A stretch of DNA of 64,000 bases, taken from the NCBI GenBank assembly GCA_016714225.1, contig JADJNS010000014.1, forward strand, positions 248,001 through 312,000, written 5' to 3'. Below the pieces are notes generated by a model. That model was not told where the DNA came from. It was given only the letters and a program-made list of their open reading frames with translations, and searched no databases. A program made the position numbers and the translations under genes. This stretch comes from Archangiaceae bacterium (GTDB taxonomy: Bacteria > Myxococcota > Myxococcia > Myxococcales > Myxococcaceae). Positions 35,064 to 43,373 of the stretch are shown one piece after another (the first letter of the stretch is position 1; each line of letters opens with the position of its first letter).

Positions 35064-35981
35064 TCACTCGCGCAGCACCAGCTCGCGCGACAAGAACGCC
35101 GCGTACCGCTGGGCGGCGGCCTCGACGTCGTACCGCGCGGAGAACCACCGCACCGTCACCTCGACCCGCTTCGCCTTGAGCGTGCGCGACCAGGTGCCGA
35201 CGACGCGCCCATCGACCACCACGCACGGGTTGAGCAGACCGCCGCCGGCGTTGAGCCGCTTCACGTACGCGGGGTCGAGCATCGCGTAGCGGTTCGCGTA
35301 GGCGATGAGGTACTCGTCGAACGCGGGCAGCAGCACGACGCTGCCTCTCGCCGTTCTCGCCCCCTCACCCCGCCCCTCTCCCGCCAGGGGAGAGGGAGGA
35401 AAAGCCCGCTTCGCCTCGGCCGCGCTCAGCCCCGACCACCAGGTGAAGTCGCGCAGGGTCGCCGGCCCGCGGGTCTGCACATAGCGCCGGGCGAGCTCGG
35501 CGGCAGCCTCGTCGCGCGCGAGCACCCTGCCCCTGGGGATGCGCGCATCGAACAGCGCGTAGGTATCGCGCTTCACCCCGGTGCAGATGACACCGCGCAG
35601 CTCGGCCTCCCACAGCAGGTGCATCAGCGACGCCACCGGCAGCTTCTGTCGACCGAGCTCGACCCGCAGCTCGGCGCGCGAGCGCGGCCCGTCGCGCAGG
35701 GCCGCCTCGAGCGCGCGGTGGCTCTTCGCGAACACCTTCTCATCGAGCCCCAGCCCGCGGTGCCGGGAGGTGGCCGCCTTCACCTCGAGCTCGCCGACGA
35801 GCCCGAGCATCCACCTGACGTCTTCGAGCGCCACCAGCTGCCAGGTGCCGCGCAGCGCGTGCATGCGCACCACGCCCTCGGACTCGACGTCGGCCTCGGT
35901 GACCTGGCCTGCCAGCCGAACCCCGAGCGCCCACCGCGAGGCGAGCCAATCTTGTGCCTGCACCGCGCCCAGCGCCGACAC
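35064..35981 (-). CDS. Winged-helix HTH_42 protein, AlkZ-like DNA glycosylase candidate
   Basis: 305 residues from GTG 35981. The protein matches the HTH_42/DUF1006 winged-helix family, which includes AlkZ and YcaQ/AlkX interstrand-crosslink glycosylases. The active-site signature Q-x-Q is visible as AVQAQDW near the start, followed by MHALRGTWQLVALEDVRWML and the C-terminal DEYLIAYANRYAMLDP. The annotated start leaves only six residues before QAQ, while family sequence (LTLLAQRLHAQQLLRPR) is readable upstream in frame to a CTG at 36053, just after the anti-sigma stop; a non-ATG start or a start lost to an indel is likely. REP copy B is inserted in frame (PPSPLAGEGRGEG). It follows an ECF sigma/anti-sigma pair. 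Confidence 0.78.
   Translation of the reverse strand: MSALGAVQAQDWLASRWALGVRLAGQVTEADVESEGVVRMHALRGTWQLVALEDVRWMLGLVGELEVKAATSRHRGLGLDEKVFAKSHRALEAALRDGPRSRAELRVELGRQKLPVASLMHLLWEAELRGVICTGVKRDTYALFDARIPRGRVLARDEAAAELARRYVQTRGPATLRDFTWWSGLSAAEAKRAFPPSPLAGEGRGEGARTARGSVVLLPAFDEYLIAYANRYAMLDPAYVKRLNAGGGLLNPCVVVDGRVVGTWSRTLKAKRVEVTVRWFSARYDVEAAAQRYAAFLSRELVLRE
35356..35400. repeat. REP-like palindromic repeat, copy B, inside a coding sequence
   Basis: Same element as at 4714-4750: TCTCGCCCCCTCACCC block, then stem CCCTCTCCC (35374-35382) and GGGAGAGGG (35388-35396) with a 5-base loop. Here it sits in frame inside the HTH_42 gene and is read as about 15 Pro/Gly-rich residues between two conserved blocks. 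Confidence 0.75.
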
Positions 35982-36065
35982 CAGCGCGTGGGCGTCGGGG
36001 TGCCGGGGCCGGAGCAGCTGCTGGGCGTGAAGGCGCTGCGCGAGGAGGGTCAGGGCGCGCGCGTC

Positions 36066-36527
36066 TTAGCGCGACGCGAACTCGACTTCACCGCAAGCGA
36101 TGCCGAAGCCCGGCGTGTAGCAGGGCATCGAGGCCCGGGTGTCACTCTGCCAGTCGACCGACATGGTCTCGACCGACATGGGCAGCGGCTCGCCGTTGGC
36201 CTGCGTACCGCGCGGCCCGCCCTTGAAGCTGCCGCCCACCGCGACCGCGAGCAGTACCGAGGCGGCGAGCGCCAGACCTGCGCGGGTGAGGCCGGCCGCG
36301 GAGCGCTTGGGAGCGCCCCGCGCCTCGACGCCTTCCCACAGCCGGGTGACCTCTTCGCGCGCGGCGCGCTGCGCGAACAGCGCGGTCTCGGTGCGCAGCC
36401 AGTTGAGCTCGTGCCGGCAGCGGGCACAGGTCTCGGCGTGCGCCTCGACGTCGAGCGTGCGGCTCGGGGAGAGCTCGGAGAGCACGGCCGACTCGAGCTG
36501 CAGCCGCGTGGGGCAGGCGGGCTTCAT
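36066..36527 (-). CDS. Zinc-finger anti-sigma factor, membrane anchored
   Basis: 153 residues. N-terminal zf-HC2/ZAS motif HAETCARCRHE (His-x3-Cys-x2-Cys), a helical region, one transmembrane segment (~90-108, LTRAGLALAASVLLAVAVGG) and a short periplasmic tail containing two Cys (MPCYTPGFGIACGE). This layout is standard for class-I ECF anti-sigma factors, which hold sigma inactive at the inner membrane. ATG 36527 overlaps the sigma stop by 4 bases, confirming the pair. The signal that releases sigma is unknown. Confidence 0.85.
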   Translation of the reverse strand: MKPACPTRLQLESAVLSELSPSRTLDVEAHAETCARCRHELNWLRTETALFAQRAAREEVTRLWEGVEARGAPKRSAAGLTRAGLALAASVLLAVAVGGSFKGGPRGTQANGEPLPMSVETMSVDWQSDTRASMPCYTPGFGIACGEVEFASR

Positions 36528-37117
36528 GACCGGGCCCCCACGTGCGGCAGCATCGCTTCGCGCAGCTTCAACCTGGCGCGGTGTATTTCGTTCTTCACCA
36601 TCGGCAGCGTCCAGCCCATCAGTGTAGCGATCTCCTCGTACGGAAGCCCGTGATCGAGCCGCAGCACCAGCGCGGCGCGGCGGTGCGACGAGAGCGAGCC
36701 GAGCGCGGCGTCGAACTGCCGCTCGAGCTCGCGGTCGAGCATCAGCCGCTCGGGGTCGGGAGAGGGAATCACCGCCTCGATGGGCGCCTCGGCGTCGTCG
36801 AGCTCGACCTCGTCTTTGCGGGCGCGCCGGTGCTCGAACGCGACGTTGCGCGCGATGCCCAGCAGCCACGCCTTCACCCGGGCCCGCTGCTCGAGCCTGG
36901 GCAGCAGCGAGTGCGCCCGAACGAACGTCTCTTGCGTGGCCTCGTCGGCGGCGGCGCCGTCGCGCAGCACGTCTCTCAAGAAGCGCCGCACCGCCGAGAC
37001 GTGGCGCTCGAACAGCATCTTGAAGGCGGCCGACTCACCGTCGCGGGCACGGTCGACCAGCGCCTCTTCGGGCGTCGAGGGGTCGAGGGGAGCTTTGCGC
37101 GCGAGCAACCGGAGCAT
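36524..37117 (-). CDS. ECF RNA polymerase sigma factor
   Basis: 197 residues. Sigma region 2: AAFKMLFERHVSAVRRFLRDVLRD, then DEATQETFVRAH and RVKAWLLGIARNVAFEHRR; a ~40-residue acidic linker; sigma region 4: ALVLRLDHGLPYEEIATLMGWTLPMVKNEIHRARLKL, with the helix-turn-helix. Region 3 is absent, as in ECF factors. It directs RNA polymerase to a small regulon, probably including its own operon, which continues with the anti-sigma factor and the AlkZ-like gene. It is divergent from the fatty-acid hydroxylase. Confidence 0.93.
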   Translation of the reverse strand: MLRLLARKAPLDPSTPEEALVDRARDGESAAFKMLFERHVSAVRRFLRDVLRDGAAADEATQETFVRAHSLLPRLEQRARVKAWLLGIARNVAFEHRRARKDEVELDDAEAPIEAVIPSPDPERLMLDRELERQFDAALGSLSSHRRAALVLRLDHGLPYEEIATLMGWTLPMVKNEIHRARLKLREAMLPHVGARS

Positions 37118-37220
37118 TTACGGGCGATAAGGTGACAGTGAAGGGGCGACAGTTTCAACCCCGGGTGGCTTGCTCGTAATCCTGCAAGGTTGCTAAAGGA
37201 AATGTCCCATTAAGTCCTAC

Positions 37221-37835
37221 GTGCGCCATCAGCGAAGCCGGATGTTCGAGAGCGACTTCTTCGAGTTCTTTTCGAAGGTGCACCCCTCGACGCCTTTCAT
37301 TCTCTACATCCCCACCACGCTGGCGATTCTCGGCTACGCGCTGGCCACGGGCGTCACCACGCCGCTGTGGGCGGCGGTGATGCTGCCGGTGGGTTGGTTC
37401 GCCTGGCAGATCATGGAGTACTCGCTGCACAAGTCGCTCTTCCACTGGGAGGGCAACTCGCCGTTCACCCGGCGCATGCACCAGATTCTCCACGGGTACC
37501 ACCACGACTACCCCGATGATGATCAGCGGCTGGTGATGCCGATCGGCGCCAGCCTGCCGGTCATCGCGCTCATCGCCGGCGGCCTGTGGCTGCTGCACGC
37601 GCCCACCTTCACCCTGCCCTTCTGGGCGGGAATGCTGTTCGGCTACCTCTGGTACGACTTCACGCACTGGTCGACGCACTTCCGCAAGCCGCTCACCGAG
37701 TGGGGCAAGCGCATGCGCAGCCATCACATGGCGCATCACTTCGCGGTGCCCGACAAGAACTACGGCATCAGCCACATGTGGCTCGACCGGTTCGCGGGCA
37801 CGCTGAAGGTTCGGGAGAGCGGCGACAAGGAGTGA
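37221..37835 (+). CDS. Fatty acid hydroxylase / sterol desaturase family protein
   Basis: 204 residues with four hydrophobic segments and the His clusters of the family: HKSLFH, HGYHHD, HWSTHF and HHMAHHF, which bind the di-iron centre. Closest in layout to fatty-acid 2-hydroxylases (FA2H/Scs7 catalytic part, no cytochrome b5 domain). It would hydroxylate or desaturate a lipid at the inner membrane; 2-hydroxy fatty acids are a feature of myxobacterial lipids. Start GTG 37221; ATG 37242 (MFESDFFEFF) is an equally possible start. Confidence 0.9.
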   Translation: MRHQRSRMFESDFFEFFSKVHPSTPFILYIPTTLAILGYALATGVTTPLWAAVMLPVGWFAWQIMEYSLHKSLFHWEGNSPFTRRMHQILHGYHHDYPDDDQRLVMPIGASLPVIALIAGGLWLLHAPTFTLPFWAGMLFGYLWYDFTHWSTHFRKPLTEWGKRMRSHHMAHHFAVPDKNYGISHMWLDRFAGTLKVRESGDKE

Positions 37836-37875
37836 GCGTCGGGCGTCGGCGTCTGTGCGGCTGCTGCTGACAGCC

Positions 37876-37905
37876 GTTCACGTTCACGTTCACGTTCACG
37901 TTCAC
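37876..37905 (+). repeat. Hexanucleotide array (GTTCAC)5
   Basis: Five perfect tandem copies of GTTCAC in the 100-bp gap between the convergent fatty-acid hydroxylase and VWA genes. The related (GTCCAC)5 array occurs at about 47126-47155, also between convergent genes. Confidence 0.85.
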
Positions 37906-37935
37906 GACGCCGCTTCGCGGCTTCTTGGTTTTGCT

Positions 37936-39189
37936 TCAGTTGATGATGATGCCGGCGTCGAGGTCGATGGTGCCGCCGTCGCCTCCGCCCTCGACGAGCG
38001 TCGGGTCGGGGCAGCCGTAGACGATTTGCACCTTCGCTGAGGCGTTGTTCGCGACCGCGTCGCAGACCGTGCCGTAGAGGGTGATGCGGTCGTTGGCGGG
38101 GCCGTTGTAGTTCCAGCCGATCTTGTTCATCGGGTCGCGGGGAATGGGCTGACCGTTCACGTAGACGAAGATTTTGCTGGGGTCGGGCGGGGCCTTGCTG
38201 AGCTTGAAGTCGCAGCCGATGGCGCCCTGGGCGATGGTGTTGAACGCGGCGTTGAGCGTGGCCTGGTCGTCGGCCTGGTAGTAGCGCGGGGTGGTGTTGC
38301 GCGCGGTGCCGCCGTTGATGGCCATGTTGCTGAGCATCTGCGCGTCGACGTCCGACCCGAAGCCCACCACGAACGTCTTGATGTTCGCCGCGGCCAGCGC
38401 CTTGACCTCGCTCACCGGGTTGCCCTGGCAGTTCTCTTTGCCGTCGGTGACCAGCATCACGAAGTTCGCGCGCGCCGGGTCCATCAGGCCGGGGTGCATC
38501 GCGGCCAGGCGCAGCGCTCCGCCGATGGGGGTGCCCTTGCCGTCGGCGATGACCGGCAGCGCACCCGAGATGGCCGCCGCCGCGCCGTCGCCCACCGGCA
38601 CGAAGTTCGAGCCCGGGTCGCAGTTGGTGGGCGTCGAGAACATCGAGAGCCCGAAGCGAATCTGCGATTGATACTGGGTGGTCACCTGCTTCACCGCGGC
38701 GGTGGCGAGGTCCCACTTCGCCGTGGTGTTGATTTTCTCCATCATGCTGCCCGAGTGGTCGAGCACGATGAGGAAGTTGGCCTGCACGTGCGTCGACTGA
38801 AACAGCTCGCCGCCGCAGCTGTCGCCGCCGCCGGTGCCGCCCTGGGGCACCAGCGCGCAGTGGCCGTCGGCGTGGCACTCCATGCCCGCACCACAGCTGT
38901 TGCCGCTGCACGGCGCGCCGCAGGTGCCCACCTGGCACAGCGCTCCGGTCGAACAGTCGGGGTCGGCGCCGCAGCCGGTCGCCGGCACGCAGCCGCCGCC
39001 CTTGCTGCACTTCTCGCCCGCCACGCAGCTGCTGCTGTCGGTGGCGCTGCACGCCGCGGCGCAGGTGCCGATGGGCAGACAGACCCCCGCCTGGCCGCAC
39101 TCGGTGGTCACCTTGCACTGAGCGCCGGTGCCGCTGCACTGACAACCCAGAATCGTCGACAACGAAAATGCAATGAGCGCGGTTCTCAT
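37936..39189 (-). CDS. Cys-rich VWA-domain lipoprotein
   Basis: 417 residues. Signal peptide with lipobox ILGCQC; Cys-rich N-terminal ~115 residues with repeated CxxxxxC patterns (GTCAAAC, GTCGAPC, NSCGAGMEC); then a von Willebrand A domain with the MIDAS motif DHSGSMM, a second metal-site Thr (KGTPIGGAL) and Asp (LVTDGKENC). The C-terminus has an acidic DGGTIDLDAGIII stretch. VWA domains bind proteins via a metal ion; this is a surface-exposed adhesion or assembly factor by inference. It is divergent from a small Cys-rich lipoprotein gene with related character. Confidence 0.85.
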   Translation of the reverse strand: MRTALIAFSLSTILGCQCSGTGAQCKVTTECGQAGVCLPIGTCAAACSATDSSSCVAGEKCSKGGGCVPATGCGADPDCSTGALCQVGTCGAPCSGNSCGAGMECHADGHCALVPQGGTGGGDSCGGELFQSTHVQANFLIVLDHSGSMMEKINTTAKWDLATAAVKQVTTQYQSQIRFGLSMFSTPTNCDPGSNFVPVGDGAAAAISGALPVIADGKGTPIGGALRLAAMHPGLMDPARANFVMLVTDGKENCQGNPVSEVKALAAANIKTFVVGFGSDVDAQMLSNMAINGGTARNTTPRYYQADDQATLNAAFNTIAQGAIGCDFKLSKAPPDPSKIFVYVNGQPIPRDPMNKIGWNYNGPANDRITLYGTVCDAVANNASAKVQIVYGCPDPTLVEGGGDGGTIDLDAGIIIN

Positions 39190-39322
39190 GGTGGGCCTTG
39201 GGCTGAGCAGCTCGGTTGCAACCGTCGATCCGCTCGCGTGGCCCGTGAATTCGCGCCCTTCGCTGAACTTTTACTTCCAGTGGACTGGAGGCGACTGCCC
39301 ACTGCTGTTACCAGGGGCCCCG

Positions 39323-39574
39323 ATGCGCCCGGCACTCCTTCTTCTGTTCTTCTTCTCGTGCGGCAGCCCGACCCTGGGCGGGCGCTGCGACACCGCGTGC
39401 GACTGCACCCTCACCACCGCGCCGATCAAGTGCGTGGGCGAGTGGGTCTGCAACGTGAACAAAACCTGCGAGTACCAGTGCAAGGACACCTGCCAGACGG
39501 GTACCGTGTTCACCTGCCGCGCCGAAGAAGAGTGCAACGGCAGCATCTGCTCCGAGAGAAAGGCGTGTCGCTGA
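39323..39574 (+). CDS. Small Cys-rich lipoprotein
   Basis: 83 residues from ATG 39323, preceded by a CCAGGGG. Signal peptide with lipobox FFSCGS (Cys13), then twelve further Cys (RCDTACDC, KCVGEWVC, TCEYQCKDTC, TCRAEEEC) that should form a compact disulfide-rich fold outside the cell. No family recognised. It ends one base before the FHA activator start, so the two may be co-transcribed. Confidence 0.7.
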   Translation: MRPALLLLFFFSCGSPTLGGRCDTACDCTLTTAPIKCVGEWVCNVNKTCEYQCKDTCQTGTVFTCRAEEECNGSICSERKACR

Positions 39575-39575
39575 C

Positions 39576-41327
39576 GTGAGCCACGAGCCTTCAACCACCC
39601 TGCAAGAGTCGTCATACGACGACCTCACGCCGGGCGGCGGCCCCACCCTGCGGCTGCTGGTGTTCTCGGGCGACACGGTGACCCACAAGGTGCTGCCGGT
39701 CTCGGGCGAGCTGCGCATCGGTCGCGCCGAAGAGTGCGACGTGTGGGTCGACGTGCCGGCGCTGTCGCGGCACCACGCGCTGCTCCGCATGGGCCCGCCG
39801 GTGACGGTCGAAGACCTGGGCTCGAGCAACGGCACGCGGGTGCGCGGCAAGAAGCTCGAGGCCGGCGAGCGCGCGCGGGTGGTGCCCGGCGAGTCGATCG
39901 ACCTGGGCGCCATCACCCTGGTGGTGCAGCGCATCTCGCGCACGCGTGTTGCGCCGCGGCCGCGCCGGCTGTGGAGCCACGCCTACTTCGAGGGCCGGTT
40001 GGAAGAAGAGTGCTCGCGCGCCGAAGCGAGCGGCGTGGCGTTCACCGTGCTGCGCATCGCGCTCGAGGGCGCGGCGTCTCCGGCGGTGGTGCAGCAGGTG
40101 CTGGTCGAGAAGCTCGAGCCCACCGACCTCATCGCGGCCTACGGCCCGGGCGAGTACGAGGCGATGGTGTTCGGCACCCGCGCCAAAGAGGCGGTGACCA
40201 AGGTGGCTGCGGCGCTGGAAGAGCGCGGGGCTCCGGTGCGCATCGGGCACGCAGTGTACGGGGTCGACGGCCGCGACCCCGACCGGCTGTTCGGAGAAGC
40301 GTGCGCGCGCATCGAGCAGAAGCCGACCGAAGAGGTCACCCAGAGCCCGGTGCCCGGCATCGTGGTGAAGGACCCGCAGATGGAGGCGCTGCACGCGCTG
40401 GTGAAGCGGGTGGCCCAGAGCGACATACCGGTGCTGCTGCTCGGCGAGACCGGGGTGGGCAAAGAGGTGTTCGCCGAGAGCGTGCACCAGGGCTCGGCGC
40501 GCAAGCGCGGGCCGTTCTTGCGCCTCAACTGCGCCGCGCTCACCGAGACGCTGCTCGAGAGCGAGCTGTTCGGCCACGAGAAGGGCGCGTTCACCGGCGC
40601 AGTGAAGACCAAGGTGGGCCTGCTCGAGAGCGCCACCTCGGGCACGGTGCTGCTCGACGAGATCGGCGAGATGCCCATCGCCACCCAGGCCAAGCTCTTG
40701 CGGGTGCTGGAGCAGAAAGAAGTGATTCGGGTGGGCGACGTGAAGCCGCGCGCCATCGACGTGCGGTTCGTGGCCGCGACGCACCGCGATCTCGAGTCGA
40801 GCATCGAGAAGGGCACGTTCCGCAAAGACCTCTACTTTCGGCTCAACGGGGTGACGCTGGTGATTCCCCCGCTGCGCGAGCGGGTGGGAGAAATCGAGAG
40901 CATGGCGCGCCACTTCATCGCCCGCGCGGCGCGGCAGTTTCACCGCTCGCCCGAGCCCACCCTCTCGGCCGAAGCGCTGGCGATGCTGCGCGCCTACGCC
41001 TGGCCGGGCAACCTGCGCGAGATGCGCAACGTGCTCGAGCGGGCCACCCTGCTCTGCAACGGCAACGTCATCGGCCCCGACGACCTGCCGGGTGAGAAGT
41101 TCGCCACGCCGGTGCTCGAGCGTGAGCGCACCTCGGCCACCGTGCACGCCGTGCCGGGCAGCGGCACCGTCGAGTTCGAGGCCGAGCGGCAGCGCATCAT
41201 GTCGGCGCTCGAGACCCACGGCGGCAACCAGACGCTCGCCGCGAAGCAGCTCGGCATCTCGCGCCGCACCATGCTCAACCGGCTCGACGCGTACGCGATA
41301 CCGCGCCCGCGCAAGGGCAAGGGCTGA
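39576..41327 (+). CDS. FHA-domain sigma54-dependent transcriptional activator with a degenerate GGDEF-like middle
   Basis: 583 residues. FHA domain ~25-115 with GRAEECDVWVD, LSRHHALL and DLGSSNGT (phosphothreonine binding). Residues ~130-250 look like an eroded GGDEF domain: YFEGRLEEECSRAE, AAYGPGEYEAMVF (GPGEY in place of GGDEF, ~188) and IGHAVYGVDGRDPDRLF. AAA+ domain ~265-500: Walker A GETGVGKE (~290), GAFTGA sigma54 loop (337-342), Walker B VLLDEIGEM, and RNVLERA. Fis-type HTH at the end, GNQTLAAKQLGISRRTMLNRL. It activates sigma54 promoters on receiving a signal from a Ser/Thr kinase through the FHA domain. A paralogue is at 59678. Start GTG 39576. Confidence 0.93.
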   Translation: MSHEPSTTLQESSYDDLTPGGGPTLRLLVFSGDTVTHKVLPVSGELRIGRAEECDVWVDVPALSRHHALLRMGPPVTVEDLGSSNGTRVRGKKLEAGERARVVPGESIDLGAITLVVQRISRTRVAPRPRRLWSHAYFEGRLEEECSRAEASGVAFTVLRIALEGAASPAVVQQVLVEKLEPTDLIAAYGPGEYEAMVFGTRAKEAVTKVAAALEERGAPVRIGHAVYGVDGRDPDRLFGEACARIEQKPTEEVTQSPVPGIVVKDPQMEALHALVKRVAQSDIPVLLLGETGVGKEVFAESVHQGSARKRGPFLRLNCAALTETLLESELFGHEKGAFTGAVKTKVGLLESATSGTVLLDEIGEMPIATQAKLLRVLEQKEVIRVGDVKPRAIDVRFVAATHRDLESSIEKGTFRKDLYFRLNGVTLVIPPLRERVGEIESMARHFIARAARQFHRSPEPTLSAEALAMLRAYAWPGNLREMRNVLERATLLCNGNVIGPDDLPGEKFATPVLERERTSATVHAVPGSGTVEFEAERQRIMSALETHGGNQTLAAKQLGISRRTMLNRLDAYAIPRPRKGKG

Positions 41328-41513
41328 GCGGAGCGGAGCATCGACAGCCGGGCACGGGCACCGGCACGCCTCACGCTGCCCGTCAGACGACACGCTCTTC
41401 GCCGGACGTTCACGTCAGCCGTGAGGGTGCACGGCGTGTCTCTCTCACGTGACGTGCAGCGCCCATGTCGGGTGTTGGAAGCCGGCGCCCGCGTGGCATC
41501 TGTACGTCACCCC

Positions 41514-43358
41514 ATGGTCCGCCCCCTCTTCGCCGTGCTCCTGCTCGCCGCGTGCGGGCCGGGAGTCGAGCCGCCCCACCTGCTCTACAGCCAAGACGCC
41601 CAGAGCCTCTCGAACCCGTTTCCCGACTCGCGGGCGCCGGCGCGTGCCGAGTTCTGGAAGCCGTTCATGACCCCCAAGACCGCGCGGCAGGTGCGCACGC
41701 TGGTCGACGGCTACACGCCGATTCTGCAGAAGCTCGAGGGCGTGGGGAACTTCGCGCCCACCCTGCTGCCGACGGCCGAGCGGCTCGACCGCAGCTCGCT
41801 GAAGGGCACCCTCGCGCGGCTGCAAGAGACGGCCAGCGGCTGGCAGGTGCTCGAGGCCGACGTGCCGGTCGAGTCGTCGCGCGACATTCTCGACGCCGAG
41901 ATGAAAGAGGTGCCCGAGGGCTTCCCCGAGTTCGTGCTGGCGCGGCCCACCCGCACCCTGCCCGAGGGCGTGAACGGCATGCTGGTGGTGAAGAAGGGCA
42001 TGCGCACCGAGGCCGGCGTCGCGCTGGGCCGCGGCTTCGACCTGGGCGAAGAGATGGTGGCGCGCTGCCAGACCGCGGCCCGGGCCCTGGGCATCGACGA
42101 GCGCGAGGTGCTGCTGGCGCTGCCGGTGACCGGCGCTCCGGTGTCGGCGCGGTTCGAGAAGATCGTCGCCGGGCTCGATGCGCTGCCGCCGGCGACGATG
42201 ACCGTCGGCACTCACGGCCGGCTGCAGCGCGACGACGGGGTGTACCTCGACGGCAAGTGGACCTCGAGCGACACCGACTGGCTCGACCTCGCCCACTGGA
42301 CCGAGAAGCACGCGTGGACGCGGCCGGCCGCCGACATCGGCATGGTGCTGTACGGCACCTTCCCCTCGCACGACCTGCGTGAAGACGGAGTGTGGAAGGA
42401 CGCGTGGGTCGACGCCCCGGGTACCGCCCCCGCGGTGCCGCTGCGCTTCGTGGTGGTGGTGCCGAAGGGCCCCAAGCCGCCGGGCGGTTGGCCGTTCGTC
42501 ATCGCCGGTCACGGCATCAACAGCCGCAACACCACCATGGTGGGCGCCGACGACTCCATCTGCGTCGAGATCGGCCAGCTGCTCGCGCGCGCCGGCATCG
42601 CCTGCGCCGGCATCGACGCGCCCAGCCACGGCAGCCGCGGCAACCCGTTCGCGTTCTTCGAGATCGAAAACCTCGCCAAGACCCGCGAGAACTTTCGCCA
42701 GATGGCGGTCGACCAGATGCAGCTGATTCGCGCCATGCCGGGCTTCGACGTCGACGGTGACGGGAGCGGCGACTTCCGCCGCGAGGCCGGCTACTGGGGC
42801 AACTCGCTGGGCAGCATCATGGGCGCCAGCACCACCTCGGTCGACCCGCGCATCACCACCGCGGTGCTCAACGTGCCGGGCGGCGGGCTCTCGAACATCC
42901 TCACCGGCGAAGAGATTCGCGACCGCATCGGCCTCTTGGTGGTGGCGAAGACCGGCCTCACCTTTCAGTCGCCCGAGTACTACGGCCTGTTCCCGTTCTT
43001 GCGCACGGTGGCGCAGGTGGTGCTCGACCCGGGTGACCCGGTGAACGTGGGCCGCATGCTCGGTGAAAAATCGGTGCTGGCGCAGGAGGGCCTCGGCGAC
43101 ATCACCATTCCCAACTTCACCACCGAAGAGCTCTCGGTCGCGATGGGGCTCACCGCGGTGACCGCGGCGCAGGTCGGCGAGAAGCAGAAGCTGCTCTTCC
43201 GCGCCGACCCCAAGGCGTACCTCTCGCCCGAGAAGGCGCAGGGCTACAACGGCCACGGGCTCATCTGGGAGAGCGCCGCGGGCGCGCTGCGGGCACAGGG
43301 CCTGCGGTTTCTGGTGACCGGCGGGCGCGAGTTCAGCCCCGACGGCACGCCGCAGTAA
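41514..43358 (+). CDS. Lipoprotein with alpha/beta-hydrolase fold, esterase-like
   Basis: 614 residues. Signal with lipobox LLLAACGPG (from ATG 41514; 93 more bases are open upstream without support). An N-terminal region of unknown fold is followed, from about residue 300, by an alpha/beta hydrolase: VVVVPKGPKPPGGWPFVIAGHGINS (oxyanion part), GIDAPSHGSRG and the nucleophile GYWGNSLGSIMG. Surface lipid-anchored esterase or lipase by inference; large myxobacterial lipoproteins of this layout are uncharacterised. The catalytic acid and His are not certain. It ends 15 bases from the convergent CorC gene. Confidence 0.8.
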   Translation: MVRPLFAVLLLAACGPGVEPPHLLYSQDAQSLSNPFPDSRAPARAEFWKPFMTPKTARQVRTLVDGYTPILQKLEGVGNFAPTLLPTAERLDRSSLKGTLARLQETASGWQVLEADVPVESSRDILDAEMKEVPEGFPEFVLARPTRTLPEGVNGMLVVKKGMRTEAGVALGRGFDLGEEMVARCQTAARALGIDEREVLLALPVTGAPVSARFEKIVAGLDALPPATMTVGTHGRLQRDDGVYLDGKWTSSDTDWLDLAHWTEKHAWTRPAADIGMVLYGTFPSHDLREDGVWKDAWVDAPGTAPAVPLRFVVVVPKGPKPPGGWPFVIAGHGINSRNTTMVGADDSICVEIGQLLARAGIACAGIDAPSHGSRGNPFAFFEIENLAKTRENFRQMAVDQMQLIRAMPGFDVDGDGSGDFRREAGYWGNSLGSIMGASTTSVDPRITTAVLNVPGGGLSNILTGEEIRDRIGLLVVAKTGLTFQSPEYYGLFPFLRTVAQVVLDPGDPVNVGRMLGEKSVLAQEGLGDITIPNFTTEELSVAMGLTAVTAAQVGEKQKLLFRADPKAYLSPEKAQGYNGHGLIWESAAGALRAQGLRFLVTGGREFSPDGTPQ

Positions 43359-43373
43359 GCGGGGCGGCTTGGG

